Virus record (IMG/VR): IMGVR_UViG_3300009160_000113
Location: 1 to 30,900 of that record
Reading direction: 5' to 3' (one strand)
Source: a virus
DNA length: 30,900 bases
The notes under the pieces were generated by a model, which was not told the origin of the DNA, did not search any database, and was given only the letters and a program-made list of their open reading frames with translations. This document shows positions 1-7,621 of this stretch, one piece after another (position 1 is the first letter of the stretch; every line of letters starts with the position of its first letter). Made by a program: the position numbers and the translations under genes.

Positions 1-2217
1 TGCAATTTTTGCAGTTGATACAGCTACGTCTGCAATATCTGCTGTTGCAACTGCTCCGTCAGCAATCATTCCAGTAGTAATTGTTCCAGTAGGAAGAGTT
101 ACTGTACCAGTAAATGTTGGTGAGGCTAATGGTGCTTTAAGATCAAGCGCTGTCTGAGTAGCGGTTGATATTGGCTTAGCTGCGTCTGAAGTATCGTCAG
201 CATTTGTTAATCCTACCATTGCTTTAGTAACACCAGATACTGTACCAGTAAATGTTGGTGATGCAATTGGTGCTTTGAGGTCAAGTGCTGTCTGAGTAGC
301 AGTTGATATTGGCTTTCCCAAATCTGATGTATTATTAACATTTGATAAGCCAACATCTGACTTTACAATTCCAGTTGGTGTAGTAATTGATGGAGATGTA
401 AGTGTTTTGTTAGTTAATGTTTGTGTACCAGATAGCGTTGCTACTGTTGAATCAATATCAATTGTAATTGTATTTGCTACATCATCATATACTTTATCTA
501 AACCATTTCCAGCAATTATTGCTGTATTAACAGCATCTTGAGCCAGCTCTGTTATAGCAGAAGAATCTGCTTTTAGGTCAAGCGCTGTCTGAGTAGCAGT
601 TGATATTGGCTTAGCTGCGTCTGAAGTGTTATCTACAGATCCAAGACCAACCATTGCTTTAGTAACACCAGATACTGTACCAGTAAATGTTGGTGATGCA
701 ATTGGTGCTTTAGAGTCAATTTGAGTTTGAATAGCTGAAGTAACTCCATTTACATATCCAAGTTCTGTTGAATCAACTAAACCTATTGATGTTGTCGAAG
801 GCAGTGTAACTGTACCAGTAAATGTTGGTGCTGCTAATGGTGCCTTAAGATCAAGCGCTGTCTGAGTATCAGTTGATATTGGCTTAGCTGCGTCTGAAGT
901 GTTATCTACAGATCCAAGACCAACGTCTGCTTTAACTAAGCCAGATGGAGAGGTAATTGTTTTATTTGTAAGAGTTTGAGTTTCAGTTGTTCCAACAACT
1001 ACTCCTGGAAGGCTTTTGCCTAAAACAGTAGTTAATGTCAGGATATCAATATTATTTATTTTAACTGTTTTATCAGCAGGAAGATTAATGTTTTCTGAAA
1101 AATCCCATGCCGATTTTGCAACACTATATTTAATTGACTTATCTGTTGTTCCCTTTAATATAATTCCACCAGTATCTGCTCCTGCATCAGTTGGACTTGA
1201 TGTTTGTCCTAAAACAATATCCTTGTCTTGAACAGTAAGGGTTGTTGAGTTAATTGTTGATGTCGTTCCATTTACTGTCAAGTTGCCAGAAAGTGTTAGA
1301 TTAACTGCAGTTGCATCTCCAGTAATTGCTGGTGAATTTAGTGGAGCTTTTAAGTCTAAAGCTACAAGAGTAGCATTTGATACTGGCTTCAAGGCATCTG
1401 ATGTATTATCTACATTTGAAAGTCCTACTGAAGATTTTGTAAGTGCTGATACTGCAGTTGATATTTTAGTGTCTGCTGCAGTTCCAGATGAGGCAATTGC
1501 TTCTGATTTAGCAGTAGCTACGTTTGCTGTAGTTGCTAGTAGTGAAGTATTTGCAATTCCGTGAATATTAGTAGTATCTAATTCGTGTGTTGAAAGTGCT
1601 GATGCTGCTGCGGCAATTGCTGCATCTTGAGCTGTATTAGCTTTTGCAGTTGCATCAGTTCCCGCTGCTGTAATGGCTTCTGATTTAGCAGTAGCTACAT
1701 TTGTTGTAGTTGCAAGAGCGGCTGTATCTGCAATACCGTGTACGCCAGTTGTATCAGATTCGTGAGTTGCGATTGCAGCAGAAATAGCTGCTGTTGCTGA
1801 TATTTCCCGCCAGTTACCATTTGTACTTGCAGGGGAAGAAGCAAGTACATATGTTGTGCCGTTGTCTGACTGAATTGCAATATCTCCAGGTTCTGCTGTT
1901 AAAGCCAAACGTGCAGCTTGGTTAGCTGCTGAAGAAACTGTTACTTTAGCAAGTGGGGGTAGCTGTGCTGAAGGAATAAATCCTGATGAGTCTAATGAGG
2001 CAACTCCATTTGCAACACCTTTAGTGCTTAAAAGAATATAATCGTCTACCGTTTGTGAGAGAGCATAACTTAATGAATTCCAAGGGGTGCTTCCATCTCC
2101 AAATTTAAATGTGTTGGTATCTGTTTCAATACCAATTTCTCCTGCTGCTAGTGTTGGGTTGGCGGCATCCCATTGATCTGCTTCGCCTCTTCTTAATTGT
2201 AATCTAACTGTTGCCAT
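1..2217 (-). CDS. Tail fibre / receptor-binding protein, cut by left edge
   Basis: The frame is open from an ATG at 2217 to the window edge, giving at least 739 residues with no stop; the C-terminus is missing. The N-terminus (MATVRLQLRRGEADQW, then AAGEIGIETDTNTFKFGDG) is the common phage fibre head in which a GDG loop follows an ExGxxxDT motif. The rest contains at least five copies of a repeat of the form DNTSDAAKPIST.TQTALDLKAPLASPTFTGTV, a known phage tail-fibre repeat. The ribosome-binding site AAGGGGT lies just before the ATG. It is the last visible gene of the leftward tail block. It probably forms a long trimeric shaft; the receptor-binding tip would lie beyond the edge. Assignment as a fibre is firm; its exact position in the virion is not known. 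Confidence 0.88.
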   Translation of the reverse strand, partial: MATVRLQLRRGEADQWDAANPTLAAGEIGIETDTNTFKFGDGSTPWNSLSYALSQTVDDYILLSTKGVANGVASLDSSGFIPSAQLPPLAKVTVSSAANQAARLALTAEPGDIAIQSDNGTTYVLASSPASTNGNWREISATAAISAAIATHESDTTGVHGIADTAALATTTNVATAKSEAITAAGTDATAKANTAQDAAIAAAASALSTHELDTTNIHGIANTSLLATTANVATAKSEAIASSGTAADTKISTAVSALTKSSVGLSNVDNTSDALKPVSNATLVALDLKAPLNSPAITGDATAVNLTLSGNLTVNGTTSTINSTTLTVQDKDIVLGQTSSPTDAGADTGGIILKGTTDKSIKYSVAKSAWDFSENINLPADKTVKINNIDILTLTTVLGKSLPGVVVGTTETQTLTNKTITSPSGLVKADVGLGSVDNTSDAAKPISTDTQTALDLKAPLAAPTFTGTVTLPSTTSIGLVDSTELGYVNGVTSAIQTQIDSKAPIASPTFTGTVSGVTKAMVGLGSVDNTSDAAKPISTATQTALDLKADSSAITELAQDAVNTAIIAGNGLDKVYDDVANTITIDIDSTVATLSGTQTLTNKTLTSPSITTPTGIVKSDVGLSNVNNTSDLGKPISTATQTALDLKAPIASPTFTGTVSGVTKAMVGLTNADDTSDAAKPISTATQTALDLKAPLASPTFTGTVTLPTGTITTGMIADGAVATADIADVAVSTAKIA

Positions 2218-2270
2218 TTTGTTACCCCTTATATATTTTATTTATACTGCTTATTGTATCATTTATTGCT

Positions 2271-2636
2271 TTAAGATATGACTCCAGAGTCAAAAACCAT
2301 AGAAACGTCGGCATCTGTAGAAGATGGAGACCCACCATCTACAAACTTGCTTGTTCCAGCAGGGTTTACTCCATTTGCTTGAACTGTATAGATTGGTTGA
2401 CCATTATAATCAATAGCTAAGCCAATATCCATAAAACTAACCTGTGAAGCTATGTCTGGAATCTCTGAATTAAGTGCAATTGGAACCCAAGTTCCATTTA
2501 TCTGAAGTTGCAACTTATTTGTTACTGTATCAAATCTAAGGGGTGTTTCGCCTAAAATGACATTAGACCCAAATGTGGCAGTGCCTGCTACATTGAGTCC
2601 GTTCTTTACTTTAAAATTCTTATTTTCTGTTGCCAT
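2271..2636 (-). CDS. Short tail-fibre-like protein
   Basis: This 121-residue protein starts MATENKNFKVKNGLNVAGTA, closely matching the head of the 496-residue fibre immediately upstream (MATVNKNFRVKNGLIVEGG). This N-terminal motif is typical of phage fibre proteins, and here it probably docks to the same structure. The remaining part (PLRFDTVTNKLQLQINGTWVPI) resembles the small repeat domains found in fibre shafts. The two genes look like paralogues that share a docking head and differ downstream. The role as an accessory fibre or adhesin is inferred from position and head similarity. Confidence 0.75.
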   Translation of the reverse strand: MATENKNFKVKNGLNVAGTATFGSNVILGETPLRFDTVTNKLQLQINGTWVPIALNSEIPDIASQVSFMDIGLAIDYNGQPIYTVQANGVNPAGTSKFVDGGSPSSTDADVSMVFDSGVIS

Positions 2637-2705
2637 TTAAGTTCACATATCCCCTAAGTGTTTTGGTGGGGTTTTTAAAAGGAACCCCATAACCTTGTTA
2701 TTTAA

Positions 2706-4196
2706 TTATTTAATAAGTGTTGCTACTACGGTTACTGTTGTATTTGCATAAACAGTATTTACTTCTATTCCAATGTTTCCCGCCACATATGAGGCAGTAA
2801 TTGTTCCAAGGGAACCATTTGTGCCAGTCTCAGCAAAATCAGTAATTGCTATGTTATTTGATGAGTCTGTAGTTAGTAGAATTTCTGAAATTTGTGAATG
2901 TGTTGCTGTTGCAAACTTTACCCACAATTTAGCTGTTGGATAGTCTGACTTAGCCCATGACATTACAGAAGAGCCTGTTGCTATTGAAGCAAGAACTGCC
3001 TGGGCTGCCCGCTGTGAAACTAGGTCATTTACGTTTACTGCTGTAAACTTTGTAGTACCATTCTTTACTGCAGTAAGTGCTGATGCTGCTGTAGCCTCTG
3101 CTGCTGCCTGAGCTGCGTTAGCTTTTGTAGTAGCATCTGTTGCTGCTGCTGTAGTTGCTGCTGACTGAGCTGCATTAGCTTTTGTAGTAGCATCTGTTGC
3201 TGCTGCTGTAGTTGCTGCTGACTGAGCTGCATTAGCTTTTGTAGTAGCATCTGCTGCTGCTGTGGCTTCTGCTGCTGCTTGAGATGCATCTGCTTCTGCT
3301 TTTGCAAATGCTGTAGTTGCAATCTGAGTTGTGTCAGTGTTTGCTGCTGCAGTAGGTGCTGTTGGCACACCAGTAAGTGCTGGTGAAGCAAGAGGGGCCT
3401 TTGTTCCCAAGGCTGTGGTAATAGTTGTTGTGTAATTGGCATCATCATTAATTGCTGCTGCTAATTCATTTAATGTATTAAGAAGTGATGGTGCTCCGTC
3501 AACAAGGTTGTCTACTGCAGTTGAAATTGCTGTATTTCGGTTTGAAACTTCTGTTGAAATTGCAGAGGTTAATGCTGAGTTTGCTGCTGTTGCTGCTGCT
3601 GAAATTGCTGCTGCCTGGGCTGCGTTAGCTTTTGTAGTAGCATCTGCTGCTGCTGTGGCCTCTGCTGCTGCCTGGGCTGCGTTAGCCTTTGTAGTAGCAT
3701 CTGTTGCTGCTGCAGTCTGTGCTGCTGAAGCTGCACCGTATGCATCATAAGTATTTGCAGTTACAGATATTGCACCTGTTGCATCATTGTATGAAAGACC
3801 AGTACCTAAAGAATTACCTATAGCATCTTGAGCTCTTTCATCTGTGTAATATTTATTTGTTGATCCTTCTGAGATCTCGTCTGAACTATGTCCTGAAAGG
3901 CTTGATACTGTTCCAGCTTGACCGCTTACGTTACCAGTTACATCACCAGTTACGTTACCAGTAAGGTTACCCGTAAATGTTGCAGTAATTGTTCCTGCAG
4001 CAAAATTTCCGTTGGCATCTCTTTTTACAACAGTATTAGCTGTATTGGCTGAGGTTGCTGTACCACCAATAATACTAACAATGTAGTCTTGGTCCGCTTG
4101 TGCCTTTGTTAATACATCAAAACCATTAACGGTGGCTGAACCACCTTCAACGATAAGACCATTTTTAACTCTAAAATTCTTATTTACTGTTGCCAT
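2706..4196 (-). CDS. Tail fibre protein with alanine-rich repeats
   Basis: This 496-residue protein has a docking head (residues 1-20), then GNLTGNVTGDVTGNVSG repeats, a STNKYYTDERAQDAI motif that is very common in phage fibres, and long Ala/Thr-rich segments made of a 19-residue repeat (…DATTKANAAQ…). It also contains TGVPTAPTAAANTDTTQIATTAFA, a widespread tail-fibre signature. The C-terminal third (from about residue 400) lacks repeats and looks like a globular tip. The Ala-rich parts probably form a trimeric coiled coil. Strong overlapping reading frames on the other strand are artefacts of this low-complexity sequence. Confidence 0.87.
   Translation of the reverse strand: MATVNKNFRVKNGLIVEGGSATVNGFDVLTKAQADQDYIVSIIGGTATSANTANTVVKRDANGNFAAGTITATFTGNLTGNVTGDVTGNVSGQAGTVSSLSGHSSDEISEGSTNKYYTDERAQDAIGNSLGTGLSYNDATGAISVTANTYDAYGAASAAQTAAATDATTKANAAQAAAEATAAADATTKANAAQAAAISAAATAANSALTSAISTEVSNRNTAISTAVDNLVDGAPSLLNTLNELAAAINDDANYTTTITTALGTKAPLASPALTGVPTAPTAAANTDTTQIATTAFAKAEADASQAAAEATAAADATTKANAAQSAATTAAATDATTKANAAQSAATTAAATDATTKANAAQAAAEATAASALTAVKNGTTKFTAVNVNDLVSQRAAQAVLASIATGSSVMSWAKSDYPTAKLWVKFATATHSQISEILLTTDSSNNIAITDFAETGTNGSLGTITASYVAGNIGIEVNTVYANTTVTVVATLIK
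3109..3279. repeat. 57-bp tandem repeat inside the fibre gene
   Basis: Three nearly identical 57-base units start at 3109, 3166 and 3223, each encoding a 19-residue Ala/Thr-rich unit. More diverged copies of the same unit lie at about 3610-3720. The near-identity at the DNA level suggests recent expansion, so shaft length may vary between related phages. Confidence 0.85.
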
Positions 4197-4222
4197 TGAT
4201 ATGACTCCCTTTTACTGCTTTT

Positions 4223-4774
4223 TTATGCTTTTAGTGCTGTTCTAAAATATCTTACTCTTATTGAGCCTGATATCGGCGCAACACATAGACTTATTATACC
4301 GCTATTTTCTTCAAAAGTTATATTACCCAAAACATCATTTGTATTTGAAATAACATTAGATTCGGACATGTAGACATTCGTTCCATCATTTAGAATCAGT
4401 ACTGTTGAGCTTGTAGTTGAGTTTCCAGCCTGCTTATCAATCTGAATTTTATACTCAACTGTTTTGTAAACATTTTTAGAAAACGAATCAATAGTTGTTT
4501 TGTTCTCTATACCGTTTATAGTTAAATCATTATTGCCATCTAGTCCTAAAATCTCTGAAGCATTTTCAGAATCTAGAATAGCAAGATTTTGTTCAAGTTG
4601 TGTAACTTTATAGTCTATTGAGTTTGTATCAGTTGACCCATTTACGCCAAGCTTGTTTTCAATTGCTTCAATTGCATCATTTACATTGCCATGCAGCGTT
4701 GCGTGGCCCTCCATTGATTCACTTGATGCGGGATTTGTAAGGTTATCTTTTGATGTAGGATAATTAGTCGCCAA
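4223..4774 (-). CDS. Virion-associated protein, tail-fibre block
   Basis: This 183-residue protein begins at a TTG codon (4774) with a good GGAGG site five bases before it, and the gene overlaps the end of the upstream gene by 11 bases, so translation is probably coupled. The N-terminus contains ESMEGHATLHGNVNDAIEAIENKLGV, a pattern often found in phage fibre/adhesin proteins. The C-terminal half is beta-rich and ends RVRYFRTALKA, much like the ends of neighbouring fibre genes. A fibre-associated or baseplate-periphery role is inferred from context. Confidence 0.72.
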   Translation of the reverse strand: MATNYPTSKDNLTNPASSESMEGHATLHGNVNDAIEAIENKLGVNGSTDTNSIDYKVTQLEQNLAILDSENASEILGLDGNNDLTINGIENKTTIDSFSKNVYKTVEYKIQIDKQAGNSTTSSTVLILNDGTNVYMSESNVISNTNDVLGNITFEENSGIISLCVAPISGSIRVRYFRTALKA

Positions 4775-5138
4775 TTTGGCCTCCGTCCAACAATGTTAAC
4801 TGCGTGTAACTTGCATTTACATACGATGATGTTGGAGTACCACCGTCTATGCCTATTATAGCAGGACTTGTTTCTACAACTCCTGCGTTATTGTTAATAT
4901 CAGAAAAATCAATTGTTTGTTGTAAATTAACTGTATGTACATTTCCATCATAAGAGTGAGTGTGCATATAAAATGGAGCGGGATCAGTAGAACCAGGAGT
5001 TAAGTCAACCCAAATTGCACCATTGTATATCTTAATGTTTTTACTTGTAACATTAAAGTATACATCTCCAGATGAGCCAACAAGTGGATCTTCTGCAAGT
5101 GTAAGGAGATTGAGTAATGACTTAAACTTTTTGGCCAT
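4764..5138 (-). CDS. Small tail-fibre-like protein
   Basis: This 124-residue protein starts MAKKFKSLLNLLTLAEDP and contains GDVYFNVTSKNIKIYNGAIWVDL, a short module that recurs in phage fibres (a displayed peptide followed by IYNGA.W). The large neighbour upstream has the equivalent segment GQIYYDTSNQTMYYYNG, so the two proteins share a domain. RBS AAGGAT precedes the ATG. A His-rich patch (FYMHTHSYDGNVH) may bind a metal ion in a trimer, as seen in some fibre tips; that is conjecture. Confidence 0.73.
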   Translation of the reverse strand: MAKKFKSLLNLLTLAEDPLVGSSGDVYFNVTSKNIKIYNGAIWVDLTPGSTDPAPFYMHTHSYDGNVHTVNLQQTIDFSDINNNAGVVETSPAIIGIDGGTPTSSYVNASYTQLTLLDGGQIGD

Positions 5139-5147
5139 TTTAAATCC

Positions 5148-6443
5148 TTATCCTATTACAACTACTCTATATTCTCCAGCTGTTGGGGCAACTGCAAATC
5201 TAATAGTTACTACTGAATCTGATGTGTGCTCAACATCTGTTTCTATCTGTGCAAATGGAGAAGCAACTTCATAAATAGCAGTTACTACGTCTTTTGTTCC
5301 TAAATTATGAGTTATTGTATAAGATGTTGCGGATGTGCCAAGAGTAGTTTTATATTTTCTTGTTATTTCGTGGTAATTTGTGCCATCATTTGTTAATGTC
5401 CACTGATCTGATGTTTCATTCCACAAAATTTCTGTATCTGGAGATGTTCCTCGTTCAACACGAATTCCAGCATCAACTGTTGGAGCTCCAGCAAAATCTG
5501 TATTAAGATTAATCTTATTATCAACAATATTTACTTGAGTAGTGTTTACTGAGTTAATTGTTCCAGTTACATTTAAGTTACCACCAACTGTTAAGTTATT
5601 AGCAATTGTTACGTCATCTGGGAGTCCAATTGTTACAGCTGCTGATTCTCCGCTATTTGGAGAAACGGTAACTTCATTGGCTGTGCCAACAATTGTGGCT
5701 ACATAGTCTCCAGTTGTATCTGTTCCAAGAGCGACTGAGTTTGGCTGAATTGTGGTTGATATTGTTACATCACCCAAATTGGTCATTGTTGCAGAACCAG
5801 TCACATCTCCTGAGAGTGTAATTACTGGATCTTTATTAAGCGATACCGCTCCTGCTGTTACTGTAAAATCTGTTGAGCTAAATGAAGCAACACCCTTATT
5901 TGTATATGTTGCATCTTCTGCAGATACAGTAATAGTGTTATTTGTTACTGCTACATCTATTCCTTCCCCGCCAGCTACTGTAAGAGTATCTGTAAGAAGG
6001 TCTACGGTGTCGGTTCCAGTATCTCCAGCAACCGAAAGATTGGTTGCTACGTTTACTGTTCCTGCTGCAGTCAAACGACCTTGAGCGTCAACTGTAAATG
6101 TCGGAATTGCTGTGGTTGATCCATATGATCCAGCAGTTACAGCTGTATCATTAAGTTTTAATGTTGTTGTGCCTGCGGCATCATCATATGTTGCTGTTAA
6201 TGCTGTACCAGCAAGTACGGATGCACCAATAACGTCTTGAATGACCTCTGTAGATCCAGACATTGCCATCCATGGACCATTAGGTGAGGATAGTCCATTG
6301 TAGTAGTACATCGTTTGATTTGATGTATCATAATAAATTTGACCAGATACTGGATTTGATGGTGCTGCGCCTAAGTTTTGGATTCTAGCATTGAGCAACT
6401 CATTCTTGTTGAGATCAACGCTAACTAAAAATTTTCTTGCCAT
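5148..6443 (-). CDS. Tail fibre protein
   Basis: This 431-residue protein has a head (MARKFLVSVDLNKNELLNAR, then NPVSGQIYYDTSNQTMYYYNG) typical of phage fibres. The middle (residues about 85-280) is a Thr/Val/Asp-rich beta repeat region. The segment VGGNLNVTGTINSVNTTQ followed by NIVDNKINLNTDF is a recurring motif in large phage fibres. The C-terminus (from about 360) carries TSYTITHNLGTKDVVTAIYEV…, a small beta-sandwich also seen in the next gene (VAISHGLGYQPNVTV). It sits nine bases upstream of the following gene in the same leftward operon. Confidence 0.85.
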   Translation of the reverse strand: MARKFLVSVDLNKNELLNARIQNLGAAPSNPVSGQIYYDTSNQTMYYYNGLSSPNGPWMAMSGSTEVIQDVIGASVLAGTALTATYDDAAGTTTLKLNDTAVTAGSYGSTTAIPTFTVDAQGRLTAAGTVNVATNLSVAGDTGTDTVDLLTDTLTVAGGEGIDVAVTNNTITVSAEDATYTNKGVASFSSTDFTVTAGAVSLNKDPVITLSGDVTGSATMTNLGDVTISTTIQPNSVALGTDTTGDYVATIVGTANEVTVSPNSGESAAVTIGLPDDVTIANNLTVGGNLNVTGTINSVNTTQVNIVDNKINLNTDFAGAPTVDAGIRVERGTSPDTEILWNETSDQWTLTNDGTNYHEITRKYKTTLGTSATSYTITHNLGTKDVVTAIYEVASPFAQIETDVEHTSDSVVTIRFAVAPTAGEYRVVVIG

Positions 6444-6454
6444 TTGCTATCTCC

Positions 6455-6895
6455 TTATGACAGGTATGCTGTCCCTGAAAATGGTTGAGCCATTGTCAGT
6501 GTTATTTGGTTAGTACTATTGTAATCTATTCCAGTTTCTAAAATATCTCCAGCACTAGATTTTACGGTAACATTTGGTTGATACCCTAATCCATGGCTAA
6601 TAGCAACAGAATATACTCCTAGAGTTGGCCCAGTAACCTGAGTAAGCTCCCATGAATAAGCTAATGTGTTATTTGTTAAAAATATTTTATTTGAACCAGA
6701 CCATGTTAGATCTGAAACTTTTGGACCGTGAAATGCTGAAGAAACTGTATCGTAATAAAAATCTCCAGAAAGTCCTAAATTTGGTGAAGGATTTCCAGAG
6801 CCATTAAGAATGGTTCTTCCTCTAGGGCCTTGTGGACCTGGAGAGGATACGACAACTTTATTTATTTGCTCTCTAACAACTACGGAATCAACCAT
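6455..6895 (-). CDS. Collagen-motif fibre/adhesin protein
   Basis: This 146-residue protein has a short collagen-like Gly-Pro stretch (SPGPQGPRGRT, residues 18-28), then a GDFYYDTVSSAFHGPK module like those in neighbouring fibres, and a C-terminal beta domain (YSVAISHGLGYQPNVTVKSS). Collagen-like segments in phage proteins usually form trimeric stalks. Its ATG overlaps the upstream stop codon (TAATG), so the two genes are probably translationally coupled. Confidence 0.78.
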   Translation of the reverse strand: MVDSVVVREQINKVVVSSPGPQGPRGRTILNGSGNPSPNLGLSGDFYYDTVSSAFHGPKVSDLTWSGSNKIFLTNNTLAYSWELTQVTGPTLGVYSVAISHGLGYQPNVTVKSSAGDILETGIDYNSTNQITLTMAQPFSGTAYLS

Positions 6896-7242
6896 TATAT
6901 AGTTACCGATCTATTTAGGGTGAGAAACCCTTCAAGGAGCTTGATCTTATTCGCATTAGAATCTACAACCATAATGTCATATACTGATTTTGGATAAAAG
7001 AGTTTATTTGTTTGAGTTGGTGTAAGTGTTACAGTTACTTTTCCAAGTGTGCCGTTTATTACTATTCCGCCGCTTGGAGATGTTAAAGTTACTGCTAACT
7101 TTGTTCCACCTTTTACATCACGCACCTGCATTTTTGCAGATGCGCCAGTAAGATCAATCGCATTACCATTATCGTCTTTATATTCTACTACAAAGCTAAA
7201 TGTTGCATTCTGATCTACTTCAAAATTCTTTTGTCCTGCCAT
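6895..7242 (-). CDS. Tail/baseplate Ig-like protein
   Basis: This 115-residue protein contains the pattern FVVEYKDDNGNAIDLTGASAKMQVRD…KVTVTLTPTQTNKLFYPKSVYDIMVVD, which resembles the N-terminal Ig-like domain of phage baseplate upper proteins (BppU type) and many uncharacterised virion proteins. No membrane or catalytic motifs are seen. It opens the run of fibre genes below it, directly after a strong hairpin, and may be the adaptor that links fibres to the baseplate or tail tip. Confidence 0.7.
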   Translation of the reverse strand: MAGQKNFEVDQNATFSFVVEYKDDNGNAIDLTGASAKMQVRDVKGGTKLAVTLTSPSGGIVINGTLGKVTVTLTPTQTNKLFYPKSVYDIMVVDSNANKIKLLEGFLTLNRSVTI

Positions 7243-7264
7243 TTGCCATAGTCTCCTAAATAGG

Positions 7265-7298
7265 AATACTCCTGTACTAATTTTAGCACAGGAGTATT
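7265..7298 (-). terminator. Perfect 11-bp hairpin between operon segments
   Basis: AATACTCCTGT pairs perfectly with ACAGGAGTATT across a 12-base loop. It follows the membrane-protein gene that ends at 7316 and precedes the fibre genes. Neither side has a clear T-run, so it may be a weak terminator or an RNA-processing or stabilising hairpin. Confidence 0.5.
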
Positions 7299-7315
7299 TC
7301 TAATCGACTATATTT

Positions 7316-7549
7316 TTACTTTTTTGTAAAACCGAACGATGCTTCGTTTGGGTTGAGTGCTTTTAAAATTACGGGTGCTGTGGCAGCAAAACCGCCCATT
7401 AGTAGGTCTCTTGGACTAGTGTTGCCAGTCATGTATAGAGCAATTGCGGCTCCCAAGAAATGACGTCCGTAACTTGCCAGTGCTGCTAGAATTTTCTCTT
7501 GCATTGTAACCTTTCCATCTCCATTAAGATCTTCTTTAGCTTTTGCCAT
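7316..7549 (-). CDS. Small membrane protein, possible holin
   Basis: This 77-residue protein starts with an EF-hand-like loop (DLNGDGKVTMQEK, residues 7-19; calcium ligands D, N, D, K/V, E in place) and continues with one or two hydrophobic segments (ILAALASYGRHFLGAAIALYM and a second weak segment about residues 48-65). Small membrane proteins at the end of a tail block and near a lytic gene are often holins, and the lysozyme-like gene lies across the reductase gene at 9775. The holin call is inference; an EF-hand-like element in a holin candidate would be unusual. Confidence 0.55.
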   Translation of the reverse strand: MAKAKEDLNGDGKVTMQEKILAALASYGRHFLGAAIALYMTGNTSPRDLLMGGFAATAPVILKALNPNEASFGFTKK

Positions 7550-7567
7550 TTTTGATCCTCCTTATTT

Positions 7568-7584
7568 CTAGGCGGGAAGCCTAG
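7568..7584. other. Hairpin in 5' leader of the small membrane protein
   Basis: CTAGGC pairs with GCCTAG over a five-base loop. On the minus strand it lies about 20 bases before the ATG at 7549, just upstream of the AAGGAGG ribosome-binding site. It has no T-run, so it is more likely a leader structure than a terminator. Confidence 0.4.
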
Positions 7585-7621
7585 GAATTTTGAGCCTTAG
7601 CCCAATTCTATAATTGTACCA

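Noticed and set aside
1016-2420. Several plus-strand open frames in the first fibre gene region
   Set aside because: They lack ribosome-binding sites and recognisable sequence, and lie over a continuous fibre frame on the minus strand.
2668-2688. GGGGTT/AACCCC hairpin between two fibre genes as a terminator
   Set aside because: Only 6 bp with no T-run on either strand; too weak to call.
3065-3750. Long open frames (Gln/Leu-rich on the minus strand, Ala-rich on the plus strand) over the fibre repeats
   Set aside because: They are alternate-frame readings of the 57-base low-complexity repeats; the fibre frame has the expected motifs and start.
1-7242. Diversity-generating retroelement acting on fibre genes
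   Set aside because: No reverse transcriptase and no template/variable repeat pair with adenine-specific changes is seen in this window.
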